From Acinetobacter ihumii (GTDB taxonomy: Bacteria > Pseudomonadota > Gammaproteobacteria > Pseudomonadales > Moraxellaceae), in the NCBI RefSeq assembly GCF_900625095.1, contig NZ_LR130760.1:124125-188124 (forward strand): a stretch of DNA of 64,000 nt, in the 5' to 3' direction. Position numbers and translations under genes: made by a program. The notes under the pieces are model-generated. The model had not been told where the DNA came from. It saw only the letters and a list, made by a program, of their open reading frames with translations, and did not search any database. This document shows, one piece after another, positions 57,824-64,000 of the stretch (the first letter of the stretch is position 1; every line of letters begins with the position of its first letter).

Positions 57824-59002
57824 ATGTCAAAAATCGTGATCGTAGCAGCAACACGTACGCCTATGGGCAGTTTTCAGGGCAGTCTTTCGGGTGTGTCTGC
57901 ACCAGATTTGGGTGCAGTGGCCATTCAAAAAGTGGTTGAACAAGCCAGTATCCCTGTTGATGATATTGATGAAGTGATTATGGGCTGTGTCTTACCCGCA
58001 GGGGTCAAGCAAGGTCCTGCGCGTCAGGCGATGCGTAAAGCAGGTCTGCCTGATCATGTTGGAGCAACCACCATCAATAAGGTCTGTGGTTCAGGTATGA
58101 AAGCAGCCATGCTGGCATCAGATGCGATCAAGGCTGGCAGCATTAAAATTGCGGTCATTGGCGGCATGGAATCCATGAGTAATGCCCCGTACCTACTACC
58201 CAAAGCACGTACGGGTTATCGTATGGGACATGGTCAGGTCATTGACCATATGTTTCTGGATGGTTTGGAAGATGCTTATACAGGTCGTGCCATGGGATCT
58301 TTTGCTCAGGAAATGGCCGATAAAAAACACTATACCCGCGAGCAAATGGATGAATTTGCGATTCGCTCACTAACACGTGCGCAAAAAGCCATTCAAGAAG
58401 GCTATTTTAAAGCTGAAATTTCACCTGTTACTGTCAATACCAGAAAAGGTGAAGTCGTGGTGGATACCGATGAAAACCCAGGTAATGCCAAGATTGATAA
58501 AATTCCAACATTACGCCCTGCTTTTGCCAAGGATGGAACCATTACTGCGGCAAATTCAAGCTCGATTAGCGATGGTGCATCTGCATTGCTCATCACGTCT
58601 GAACAAGAAGCTGAACAACGGGGTTTAGCTGTGTTGGCTGAAATTAAAGCGTACACCACTAATTCACAATTACCTGAAGAATTTACCATTGCTCCTGTAG
58701 GCGCAATTGAAAAATTACTCAAGAAGGTCGGTTGGTCTGCGGATGAAGTCGATGTGTGGGAAATTAATGAAGCATTCGCCATGGTCACCATGGCTGCAAT
58801 TGATGCCTTTCAACTTGACCCTGAAAAAGTCAATATTCATGGCGGTGCGTGTGCGTTGGGACATCCACTTGGCTCATCGGGTTCAAGAATTATGGTCACC
58901 TTAATTCATGCCCTAAAACGTTTAGGAAAACGTAAAGGTGTTGCTGCACTATGTATTGGCGGCGGAGAAGCAACGGCTATTGCGATTGAAATAAGCGCAT
59001 AA
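57824..59002 (+). CDS. atoB: Acetyl-CoA C-acetyltransferase (thiolase)
   Basis: The 392-residue thiolase cleaves acetoacetyl-CoA to two acetyl-CoA. Acyl-accepting Cys88 is in NKVCGSGMKAAM; the His is in GGACALGHPLGSSG and the second Cys in LCIGGGEATA. AAGGA lies 10 bases before ATG 57824. It is last gene of scoAB-atoE-atoB and is followed by a terminator. In sequence, bdh, CoA-transferase and thiolase form a full route from 3-hydroxybutyrate to acetyl-CoA. Confidence 0.95.
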   Translation: MSKIVIVAATRTPMGSFQGSLSGVSAPDLGAVAIQKVVEQASIPVDDIDEVIMGCVLPAGVKQGPARQAMRKAGLPDHVGATTINKVCGSGMKAAMLASDAIKAGSIKIAVIGGMESMSNAPYLLPKARTGYRMGHGQVIDHMFLDGLEDAYTGRAMGSFAQEMADKKHYTREQMDEFAIRSLTRAQKAIQEGYFKAEISPVTVNTRKGEVVVDTDENPGNAKIDKIPTLRPAFAKDGTITAANSSSISDGASALLITSEQEAEQRGLAVLAEIKAYTTNSQLPEEFTIAPVGAIEKLLKKVGWSADEVDVWEINEAFAMVTMAAIDAFQLDPEKVNIHGGACALGHPLGSSGSRIMVTLIHALKRLGKRKGVAALCIGGGEATAIAIEISA

Positions 59003-59042
59003 ACTTTACCAGCGTCAGAACTTTGTCAGTATTAAAACAAAC

Positions 59043-59076
59043 AAAAGGCAAGCATTAGTCTGGATGCTTGACTTTT
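59043..59076 (+). terminator. Probable terminator after atoB
   Basis: AAAAGGCAAGCAT pairs with ATGCTTGACTTTT (12 of 13) around an 8-base loop and ends in a short T run. It lies 41 bases past the atoB stop. Confidence 0.7.
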
Positions 59077-59120
59077 GACGAATAGAAATAAAGATCGATA
59101 GATTTAGTTCTAATCTTAGA

Positions 59121-59684
59121 TTATTTTGCGTGATGTGGCTCTTTAATCAGCTTACTCAAATCATAACCTTGTTGGCGCGCTGTTTCTAAATAAGACTGAT
59201 AAGTCGCCTCATCCAAATTTGGTGTCCGAGACAATACCCATAAATATTTATGCGTTGGTCCACCGACTAAAGCTGTCTGATATTCAGGGTCAATACGTAA
59301 TACCCAATAATCGCCTTTGGTAAATGGAACCCAACGTAAAGCTTTAGGTAAGAAACTGACTTTGAGCTTACTTTTACCTTCATTGGCAGCATAGGCCACG
59401 CCTTCAGCACTTTCTATTTCACCTGATTTATTTCGACAACTATTGACTACTTTAATGGTCTGATCTGGATTCAAGGAATATACAGCATTTGTATCACTGG
59501 CACATTGGCGCTGGAAAAACATAGGTAAATAGGCAATGGTGTACCATTTTCCACCATATTTATTGACATCAATACTGTCTACTGCTTGAGGTTTAGGTGT
59601 GTCGGCATGACTGAGAGATACACACCCTAAAGCAAAAGTCGATACTAGACCCAACGCTAAAATATACTTTTTTTGAATATGCAT
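59121..59684 (-). CDS. blc: Bacterial lipocalin (Blc family lipoprotein)
   Basis: The 187-residue outer-membrane lipoprotein has lipobox FALGC (Cys21) and the lipocalin motif VNKYGGKWYTIAYLPMFFQR (G-x-W). KGDYWVLRIDPEYQTALVGG and the Arg of LWVLSRTP complete the barrel signature. Blc proteins bind lysophospholipids and fatty acids and are often induced at stationary phase or by envelope stress. It is transcribed alone. Confidence 0.93.
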   Translation of the reverse strand: MHIQKKYILALGLVSTFALGCVSLSHADTPKPQAVDSIDVNKYGGKWYTIAYLPMFFQRQCASDTNAVYSLNPDQTIKVVNSCRNKSGEIESAEGVAYAANEGKSKLKVSFLPKALRWVPFTKGDYWVLRIDPEYQTALVGGPTHKYLWVLSRTPNLDEATYQSYLETARQQGYDLSKLIKEPHHAK

Positions 59685-59833
59685 GATTAAACCTGATGCT
59701 TGATTATAATGTCTTTAAAATAATCTATTTTGATCGATATAAAAGCGATAAATATAGAATAACGATATGATTACAACAGAAAATTTATACAAATACACAA
59801 ATAGTTACCGATTTAATTGCACACTTTTCACAG

Positions 59834-59875
59834 AAAAAAAGAAGTAGATCTTGGCCAGTTTCTACTTCTTTTTTT
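59834..59875. terminator. Bidirectional terminator after uraH
   Basis: A 15-bp perfect stem (core GAAGTAGA/TCTACTTC with seven A/T pairs outside) with a 12-base loop. It lies 12 bases beyond the uraH stop. Confidence 0.92.
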
Positions 59876-59887
59876 GTTTAGGGATGC

Positions 59888-60289
59888 TTAATTCCCCCGG
59901 TAAGTCGAATAGCCATATGGGCTTAATAGCAATGGAATGTGATAGTGCTTTACTGCACCGTCTACATTAAAAATGACAGGAACTTCTGGGAAAAAACTAC
60001 TTTGATTATGTTGTTTAAACCAATCACCTGTCTTGAAAGTCACACGATAAATACCTTGCTCCAGCTTTTTATTTTCTGAATAAAGCGCAGTAATTCGCCC
60101 ATTTTCATTGGTCATTTTTTCATTGAGTTTGACCCACTGACCGTTTTTGTTTTCTTCAAGTACCACGCTGACTTTTTCTGAAGGTAAACCCGTTTGCAAA
60201 TTAAGCACATGTACGCTCAGTGGATTATCAGCAGCCATGACAGATACACTGCTTAAAAGTCCGGCACTTAATATTAATTGTTTTAACAT
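59888..60289 (-). CDS. uraH: 5-hydroxyisourate hydrolase, exported
   Basis: The 133-residue transthyretin-like protein hydrolyses 5-hydroxyisourate in urate breakdown. A signal peptide (to ~Ala19/20) directs it to the periplasm. His27 (LSVHVLNLQTG), Arg65 (NENGRIT) and His115/His117 (KHYHIPLLL) are the expected active-site residues. The C-terminal tetrapeptide is YRGN, whereas the family signature is YRGS. No urate oxidase or allantoinase gene is nearby. It lies 13 bases downstream of a GlcG-like gene. Confidence 0.92.
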   Translation of the reverse strand: MLKQLILSAGLLSSVSVMAADNPLSVHVLNLQTGLPSEKVSVVLEENKNGQWVKLNEKMTNENGRITALYSENKKLEQGIYRVTFKTGDWFKQHNQSSFFPEVPVIFNVDGAVKHYHIPLLLSPYGYSTYRGN

Positions 60290-60302
60290 ATTTCAACTCC
60301 TG

Positions 60303-60791
60303 TTATTTAAAGGTCATTTTGATGGCTTGTTCAGCACACCAATCATCATTTTTTGAACCACCTGAACCTGCTACTCCAATTGCACCGACTATTTCATCCT
60401 GATATTGAATGGGGAAGCCACCTCCCAATAATAAGAGTTCAGGGACAGTGGTCAAATTTTGTGAGTCGACAGATTGTCGTGCATTTTGGCTAAATATAGT
60501 GGTTGCAGTTTTGGTTGATAAAGCCGTAAACGCTTTTTTCTGTGCCGCAGTAGCATTGTGTGGGCCGACCGATTCATGTCGTTTCACAATTAAAGGCAGA
60601 CCAGCACCGTCTAAAACTGCCACAGCCAAATGCTTATGAAACTGATTTTGACATGCCTGTTCTGCATGTTGTGCTAATAACTCAGCCGTCTTTAAATCAA
60701 GATTATATTGCTGGGGAAGCTGAATCGTTTGCGCAGCACTCATTTGAGTAATGCTTAAAGCCAGCAGCGACCCTAAAATGATGTGTTTCAT
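60303..60791 (-). CDS. GlcG/HbpS-like heme-binding family protein, exported
   Basis: The 162-residue protein has a signal peptide (cleavage near MSAAQT) and the GlcG/HbpS domain: LAVAVLDGAGLPLIVKRHE, then GGGFPIQYQDEIVGAIGVAG with the terminal VAGSGGSKNDDWCAEQAI. Such proteins bind heme, corrinoids or other ligands, or accompany oxidases; function is undefined. It is first gene of a two-gene unit with uraH and divergent from a two-component system, which may control it. Confidence 0.87.
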   Translation of the reverse strand: MKHIILGSLLALSITQMSAAQTIQLPQQYNLDLKTAELLAQHAEQACQNQFHKHLAVAVLDGAGLPLIVKRHESVGPHNATAAQKKAFTALSTKTATTIFSQNARQSVDSQNLTTVPELLLLGGGFPIQYQDEIVGAIGVAGSGGSKNDDWCAEQAIKMTFK

Positions 60792-60845
60792 TCATCACGC
60801 CTCATTTGTCATACAGCTATTTTAGATAAAGCTTGATATATTCAG

Positions 60846-60874
60846 CATGACAGTTGCATTACAGTCTTGTCATG
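60846..60874. promoter_or_regulatory. Inverted repeat in the divergent two-component promoter region
   Basis: CATGACA and TGTCATG are separated by 15 bases in the 104-base gap between the GlcG-like and response-regulator genes. The TGACA/TGTCA half-sites resemble CusR/CopR-type boxes, but the spacing is unusual. It is an autoregulatory candidate. Confidence 0.45.
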
Positions 60875-60895
60875 TTGCAAATAAGTGAGCAATAC

Positions 60896-61570
60896 ATGCG
60901 TATTCTTATCATCGAAGATGAAGTCAAAATTGCCCATTACTTGGTGCAGGGTTTAAACGAATCCGGTTATCAGGCAGAGTGCGTACATGAGGGTCTGCTC
61001 GGTTTGGAACGTCTGAAACAGAACAGTTATCAATTGGTCATTTTAGATGTCATGCTTCCTGATATTGAGGGCTGGACCATTTTAAAAGTACTGCGTCAAT
61101 TTTCGCAGGTTCCTGTGCTTTTCTTAACGGCTAAAGATCATGTGCTGGATCGGGTTAAAGGTTTAGAACTAGGCGCGGATGACTATTTGGTTAAACCTTT
61201 TTCGTATATTGAGCTACTTGCTCGTATCAAAAGTTTATTACGTCGCCACCAACCTGTATCCGAAAATTTATTGCGTCTTGGAGATTTAAGTATGGATCTG
61301 ATTCAGCATACCGCTTGTCGTGGCGAACAAATGATTGACCTGAGTAAAAAAGAGTTTGAGCTGTTACGTTATTTTATGCAGCATCCCAATGAAATTGTAT
61401 CGCGTCGACAAATTGCCTCACACGTCTGGAACATTAATTTTGATACCGATACCAATTTTATTGATGTCACCGTTCGACGTTTACGCAGCAAGATTGATGA
61501 TGATCATGATTTAAAACTGATTCACACCATTCGTGGGCTGGGTTATAAATTTTCTGAACATAACATTTGA
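60896..61570 (+). CDS. OmpR-family response regulator (heavy-metal type)
   Basis: The 224-residue regulator has a receiver domain with phospho-acceptor Asp51 (LVILDVMLPDIEGW) and Lys in GADDYLVKPF. The C-terminal winged helix has DLSKKEFELLRYFMQ and TNFIDVTVRRLRSKID. It resembles CusR/IrlR/CopR regulators. ATG 60896 follows AGTGAG; the longer frame from 60854 lacks support. The histidine kinase starts 10 bases after its stop. Confidence 0.92.
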   Translation: MRILIIEDEVKIAHYLVQGLNESGYQAECVHEGLLGLERLKQNSYQLVILDVMLPDIEGWTILKVLRQFSQVPVLFLTAKDHVLDRVKGLELGADDYLVKPFSYIELLARIKSLLRRHQPVSENLLRLGDLSMDLIQHTACRGEQMIDLSKKEFELLRYFMQHPNEIVSRRQIASHVWNINFDTDTNFIDVTVRRLRSKIDDDHDLKLIHTIRGLGYKFSEHNI

Positions 61571-61580
61571 TAGCACGCTG

Positions 61581-62981
61581 ATGAATGTTCGCTCTTTAGA
61601 ATTTCGCCTTACAGTGCTGGTTACGCTCCTCTCGACGATTATTTTATGTATCGTTGGATCACTGACCTATTTTGCAATTCATCGCATTTTATTAAATGAG
61701 CAAGATCAAGCCTTGGCCAGCCGTATTGAACGTTTAGAAGTTCTATTACAGGACAGTGAAAATATTCAGCAAATTATCCAGCGTCCAAAAATCTATCAAA
61801 ACATGCTGGGCAATCAGGATAATCTATTTATTTTAAGACATGATCAACAACAACTGATTCATATTAATCCATTACATATCAACATCCCAAAACTTGACTC
61901 ACAATCTGGAATTCATTTTCTGGATTTGCATGAACAACAACGTTCAACCCGAATTGCATGGAAAAATTTTAATATTCAGGGACAGTCTTATCAACTCATT
62001 GCAGGCAAACAATGGTCTGAGCGTCTTAATATTTTGCATCAGTTCCGTCAGGATTTAATTTTATACTTCGGTATTGGACTCCTCATTTTATTTTTAAGTG
62101 GTTGGCTGACTTGTCATATCACCTTAACGGGGTTGCGCAAACTTACCCAACAAACTCATCAGATTGATATCGGTTCTTTACGGCAGCGACTGGAGATACA
62201 GCCTCACAGTACTGAAATAAGCCAATTATCCTTAGCGATTAATCATATGTTGGCGCGCATAGAAGCTGGTTATGACCAACTCAATCGGTTTTCAGAAAAT
62301 ATTGCGCATGAGTTTCGAACACCACTGAATAACCTGATCGGACAAACCGAGATTTTGCTGTCAGAAACACGTGAGCTTAGCGACTATCAGGATTTGCTAG
62401 TCTCGCATCTGGAAGAATATCAACGACTAAAACGCATGATTAACAGTATGTTGTTTTTAGCTAGAGCTGATCAGCAGCATATTCAATTGAAAATTGAAAC
62501 GATCGATTTAACGGTGTTAATTGAAAATATCGTCAGCTTTTTAGATATCTATGCCAGTGAAAAAAATATAACCCTTCAAACCCAAATCACACAAAATGAC
62601 CTTACTGCTGACTTTGAACTGTTGCAACAAACGCTGTTTAATTTGATTGAAAATGCGGTATTGCATGGTCAAAATCATTCAAATATTTTAATTAAAACCC
62701 AGAGCATTGAAATTGAGCAAAAATCTTACACCCTTTGTTCCGTTTTAACCGAAAATAATTTTATAGATGAAAAACATCTGCCCCATGTATTTGAACGTTT
62801 TTATCAGTGTAATACATCCCGTCATAATCAAGGCCGTTCTGGTGGCTTAGGTTTGGCTATTGTTGCGTCTATCGTCGAATTACATGCAGGATTTTACCAA
62901 GTAGAAAATACTCAACAGGGTATTCGCTTCAGCGTGTATTTTCCAATTTTAGCGAGCCTATCAGTAAATTCAGAATCATGA
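61581..62981 (+). CDS. Heavy-metal-type sensor histidine kinase
   Basis: The 466-residue kinase has TM1 at ~8-34, a periplasmic sensor region (~35-158), TM2 at ~159-179 and a HAMP linker. The H-box FSENIAHEFRTPLNNL has phospho-His243, and a C-terminal ATPase domain has LIENAVLHGQNHSN and GRSGGLGLAIVASIVELH. It pairs with the regulator upstream. CusS-like order and sequence suggest copper or silver, but no efflux genes are in the window, and a link to the uraH/GlcG unit is possible. ATG 61581 is preferred over 61533, which would overlap the regulator. Confidence 0.9.
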   Translation: MNVRSLEFRLTVLVTLLSTIILCIVGSLTYFAIHRILLNEQDQALASRIERLEVLLQDSENIQQIIQRPKIYQNMLGNQDNLFILRHDQQQLIHINPLHINIPKLDSQSGIHFLDLHEQQRSTRIAWKNFNIQGQSYQLIAGKQWSERLNILHQFRQDLILYFGIGLLILFLSGWLTCHITLTGLRKLTQQTHQIDIGSLRQRLEIQPHSTEISQLSLAINHMLARIEAGYDQLNRFSENIAHEFRTPLNNLIGQTEILLSETRELSDYQDLLVSHLEEYQRLKRMINSMLFLARADQQHIQLKIETIDLTVLIENIVSFLDIYASEKNITLQTQITQNDLTADFELLQQTLFNLIENAVLHGQNHSNILIKTQSIEIEQKSYTLCSVLTENNFIDEKHLPHVFERFYQCNTSRHNQGRSGGLGLAIVASIVELHAGFYQVENTQQGIRFSVYFPILASLSVNSES

Positions 62982-63114
62982 TAGCAGTTCACCGCAAGGG
63001 GATTTATCGTAAAATATGACAGATGCAGTCTAAGATTCATTTTAAACTAAAAAATAAAATGGAGCACAGAGTTCCATTTTGATCAATCTTAGGTGATTTT
63101 AGTTGACCAAAAGA

Positions 63115-63270
63115 TTAATCTTCCAAAATACGGCTATGATTTTTTTGATCTTTCTTACGGATAGCCGCCATCACTGATTGCGCCAATATAATGATAAAGA
63201 TGGTTGCTGTGGAAAGCATGGTAGCTACTTCTTTGGAAAAGTTAGCGATATTCACCATAAATTTTTGCAT
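63115..63270 (-). CDS. Possible small membrane protein (51 aa)
   Basis: A minus-strand frame from ATG 63270 to TAA 63115 encodes MQKFMVNIANFSKEV..., with one hydrophobic span (~18-36, STATIFIIILAQSVMAAI) and a basic tail (RKKDQKNHSR). Composition and codon use look coding. No Shine-Dalgarno box is visible, because the upstream DNA is taken by an integrase remnant. An in-frame ATG at 63258 is an alternative. Not recognised; it could be a decayed gene. Confidence 0.4.
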   Translation of the reverse strand: MQKFMVNIANFSKEVATMLSTATIFIIILAQSVMAAIRKKDQKNHSRILED

Positions 63271-63293
63271 ATAGGTGGTATAGGCTATGCTTA

Positions 63294-63467
63294 ATGAATG
63301 GACTCAATCCGGTCTATGTGGCTTCACAGTTGGGTCGTAGTCTGGTGATGCTTATGAAGCGTTATGCGAAGTGGATTGACTCAGTTAAGAACAAACAAGA
63401 GATCGCTAAAATTTCGAATAGTGTCAAAATTGTGCCAAAGAAAAAGGGAATCAAACTATATATTTGA
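63294..63467 (+). pseudogene. Tyrosine-recombinase (phage integrase) C-terminal remnant
   Basis: 57 codons read MNGLNPVYVASQLGRSLVML, then MKRYAKWIDSV... to TGA 63465. This is the end of a phage-type integrase: NP-x-YVA-x-QLG, the site where a conserved His usually follows (Arg here), and the nucleophile Tyr in RYAKWID. Everything upstream of it is gone. It stops 17 bases from the 3' end of tRNA-Ser, the usual integration point of such elements, so it marks a lost prophage or island. Confidence 0.8.
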
Positions 63468-63476
63468 TCCCCTTTT
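63441..63476 (-). terminator. Terminator of tRNA-Ser
   Basis: AAAGGGAATCAAA and TTTGATCCCCTTT pair with one mismatch around a 7-base loop. On the minus strand it follows the tRNA by 7 bases and ends in a T run. It overlaps the integrase stop. Confidence 0.75.
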
Positions 63477-63483
63477 AAATATT

Positions 63484-63573
63484 TGGCGGAAGCGGTGAGA
63501 TTCGAACTCACGGAGGACTCACACCCTCGTCGGTTTTCAAGACCGGTGCATTAAACCGCTCTGCCACGCTTCC
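63484..63573 (-). tRNA. serT: tRNA-Ser (anticodon UGA)
   Basis: Read on the minus strand from 63573: acceptor GGAAGCG, D-arm, anticodon loop CTTGAAA with TGA, a long variable arm, T-arm GTTCGAATC and encoded CCA at 63484-63486. The acceptor pairs with CGCTTCC. The 90-base length and long variable arm fit serine. It is the likely attachment site of the neighbouring integrase remnant. Confidence 0.96.
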
Positions 63574-63658
63574 ATGTGCGTAAGAATACAAAGACACTTC
63601 ATTTTATTCAAGAAAAATTTTGATGCTCATATTCAATTGGATATTGTTTCATCAACCA

Positions 63659-64000
63659 TCAGAGCTGTGCAGCCAATTCAGCACCCTCTCGAATAGCACG
63701 TTTGGCATCTAGTTCAGCCGCAAGCTTTGCCCCACCAATAATATGATAATTTGCAAGTGTCTTTTCATGTTCATTAGGCATGATGTCTTTAATTGATTCT
63801 TGTCCTGCACACACTACAATTGTATCGACGCGTAACAGTTGATCATGCCCATTGAGCTCAACCCATAAGCCTTCATCGGTAACTGCTTTATATTGCACAC
63901 CACGCATCATACGCACTGCGTGTTTTTTCAGCTGTGCACGATGTACCCAACCAGAAGTTTTACCTAAACCAATTCCAAGTGGCGTGGTTTTACGCTGTAA
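63659..64000 (-). CDS. fadH: 2,4-dienoyl-CoA reductase [NADPH], 3' part
   Basis: The C-terminal ~113 residues of FadH, continuing beyond the window. GIGLGKTSGWVHRAQLKKHAV, VDTIVVCAGQES and HIIGGAKLAAELDAKRAIREG match the NADPH/FAD part of the enzyme, which reduces 2,4-dienoyl-CoA in oxidation of unsaturated fatty acids. The N-terminal FMN barrel and Fe-S centre are outside the window. An internal ATG at 63916 is not the start. Confidence 0.93.
   Translation of the reverse strand, partial: LQRKTTPLGIGLGKTSGWVHRAQLKKHAVRMMRGVQYKAVTDEGLWVELNGHDQLLRVDTIVVCAGQESIKDIMPNEHEKTLANYHIIGGAKLAAELDAKRAIREGAELAAQL

Noticed and set aside
63000-63483. Second attachment-site copy of the tRNA-Ser 3' end
   Set aside because: I looked for the GCGGTGAGATTCGAAC block again and found none in the window, so element borders cannot be defined.

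Overview
The window looks like a chromosomal segment of an Acinetobacter-type gammaproteobacterium. Three things point there: moderately AT-rich DNA; a tyrA-aroA gene fusion beside pheA; and a complete hydroxycinnamate (hca) cluster in the gene order known from Acinetobacter baylyi ADP1 (hcaR, hcaK, hcaABCDEFG). No rRNA, CRISPR array, intact phage or intact insertion sequence was seen. The species cannot be fixed from the sequence alone.

Layout. 1-3.3 kb: the tail of an unknown gene, then a truncated repeat-rich adhesin joined directly to the last ~70 codons of ahpF. 3.4-10.4 kb: a small lipoprotein, yaaA, pepD, a hypothetical gene, and the aromatic amino-acid genes tyrA-aroA and pheA. 10.5-17.6 kb: a secreted esterase, a PfpI/DJ-1 protein, an LCAD-type acyl-CoA dehydrogenase, the aspartate decarboxylation pair asdA-aspT, and ohr. 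17.9-23.1 kb: a DUF1269 protein, DNA photolyase, a VIT1-type metal transporter, and a poorly characterised radical-SAM/DUF4130 pair predicted to act on DNA. 23.2-26.9 kb: eutBC with an ethanolamine permease and no microcompartment genes. 27-35 kb: housekeeping genes (nitronate monooxygenase, DinB, dusB, DUF1615, HAD, epmA, pdxB, methyltransferase). 35.3-39.8 kb: a flavin monooxygenase, SDR and metal-dependent hydrolase, with a divergent TetR gene.

39.8-50.9 kb: the hca cluster. HcaK imports hydroxycinnamates, HcaG would cleave their esters, and HcaE is the outer-membrane porin. HcaC makes CoA thioesters, HcaD desaturates saturated side chains, HcaA removes the two-carbon unit, and HcaB oxidises the aldehyde. 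HcaR is the repressor. Two near-identical inverted sites in the hcaK-hcaA intergenic region are likely HcaR operators. As read, hcaG carries a one-base frameshift near its 3' end. 51-59 kb: ketone-body and short-chain-acid use (bdh, a GntP permease, LysR, scoAB, atoE, atoB). 59.1-63 kb: lipocalin, exported 5-hydroxyisourate hydrolase, a GlcG-like protein and a two-component system. 63.1-64 kb: an integrase remnant next to tRNA-Ser(UGA), a possible small membrane protein, and the 3' end of fadH.

The points most worth checking are the adhesin/ahpF junction, the hcaG frameshift together with its missing active-site cysteines, the paired HcaR-like sites, the photolyase-linked radical-SAM pair and the integrase scar. 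No clearly new multi-gene system is evident. The radical-SAM/DUF4130 pair and the FMO-SDR-hydrolase-TetR cluster are the least understood functional units here.
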